5,633 nt of DNA from Methanobacteriota archaeon (lineage in GTDB: Archaea; Thermoplasmatota; Poseidoniia; Poseidoniales; Poseidoniaceae). A program made the translations under genes and the position numbers. The stretch spans positions 2,229 to 7,861 of the forward strand of contig NZMM01000022.1 in assembly GCA_002694585.1 (NCBI GenBank), read 5' to 3'. Below the pieces are notes generated by a model. That model was given only the letters and a program-made list of their open reading frames with translations, did not search any database and had not been told where the DNA came from. Positions within the stretch are counted from its first letter, which is position 1; the number at the start of each line of letters is the position of its first letter. Of this stretch, positions 5,623 through 5,633 are shown piece after piece.

Positions 5623-5633
5623 ATTCGACCGAA

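Overview
The window is GC-rich and almost fully coding. It reads best as part of an archaeal chromosome. Marine Group II (Poseidoniales)-like Euryarchaeota are my leading guess, from general gene style: a lipobox subtilase with a C-terminal membrane anchor, and small TM2-domain proteins. This placement is inference, since no rRNA or other marker gene is present. One sequence-level argument comes from promoters. Three start codons carry a similar box, consensus CRTCTTSAWR, at exactly -33 to -24 from the A of the ATG, with no recognisable bacterial -10 element. A box at that distance is what leaderless archaeal transcripts with a TATA-like element would show.

Layout. Four genes lie on the minus strand and read leftwards: a secreted, membrane-anchored S8 subtilisin-like protease (4759-2627); a PLP-dependent class I/II aminotransferase (2587-1442); a small membrane protein of unknown family with a Cys-rich, possibly zinc-binding tail (1442-849), whose ATG overlaps the aminotransferase stop codon; and a polytopic membrane protein (777 to beyond the left edge), truncated by the window. 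On the plus strand, diverging from the protease, are two tandem TM2-domain proteins (4855-5295 and 5359-5622). They are clear paralogues, with 42 of 71 residues identical in an ungapped hand alignment. The first carries an extra Q/P/M-rich tail.

How the genes may work together. The protease would cleave protein at the outer face of the cytoplasmic membrane, and the aminotransferase would process amino acids in the cytoplasm. That fits a protein-degrading heterotroph, but the link rests on adjacency only. The two uncharacterised membrane proteins follow in the same direction and could be co-transcribed. The TM2 pair has its own promoters and no evident functional tie to the protease.

No RNA gene, CRISPR array, mobile element, integration site or convincing terminator was seen. 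There is no gene-free stretch over 300 bases. I found no evidence for a new defence or mobile system. The signals most worth a second look are the fixed-spacing promoter box, the doubly anchored protease and the orphan Cys-rich membrane protein.
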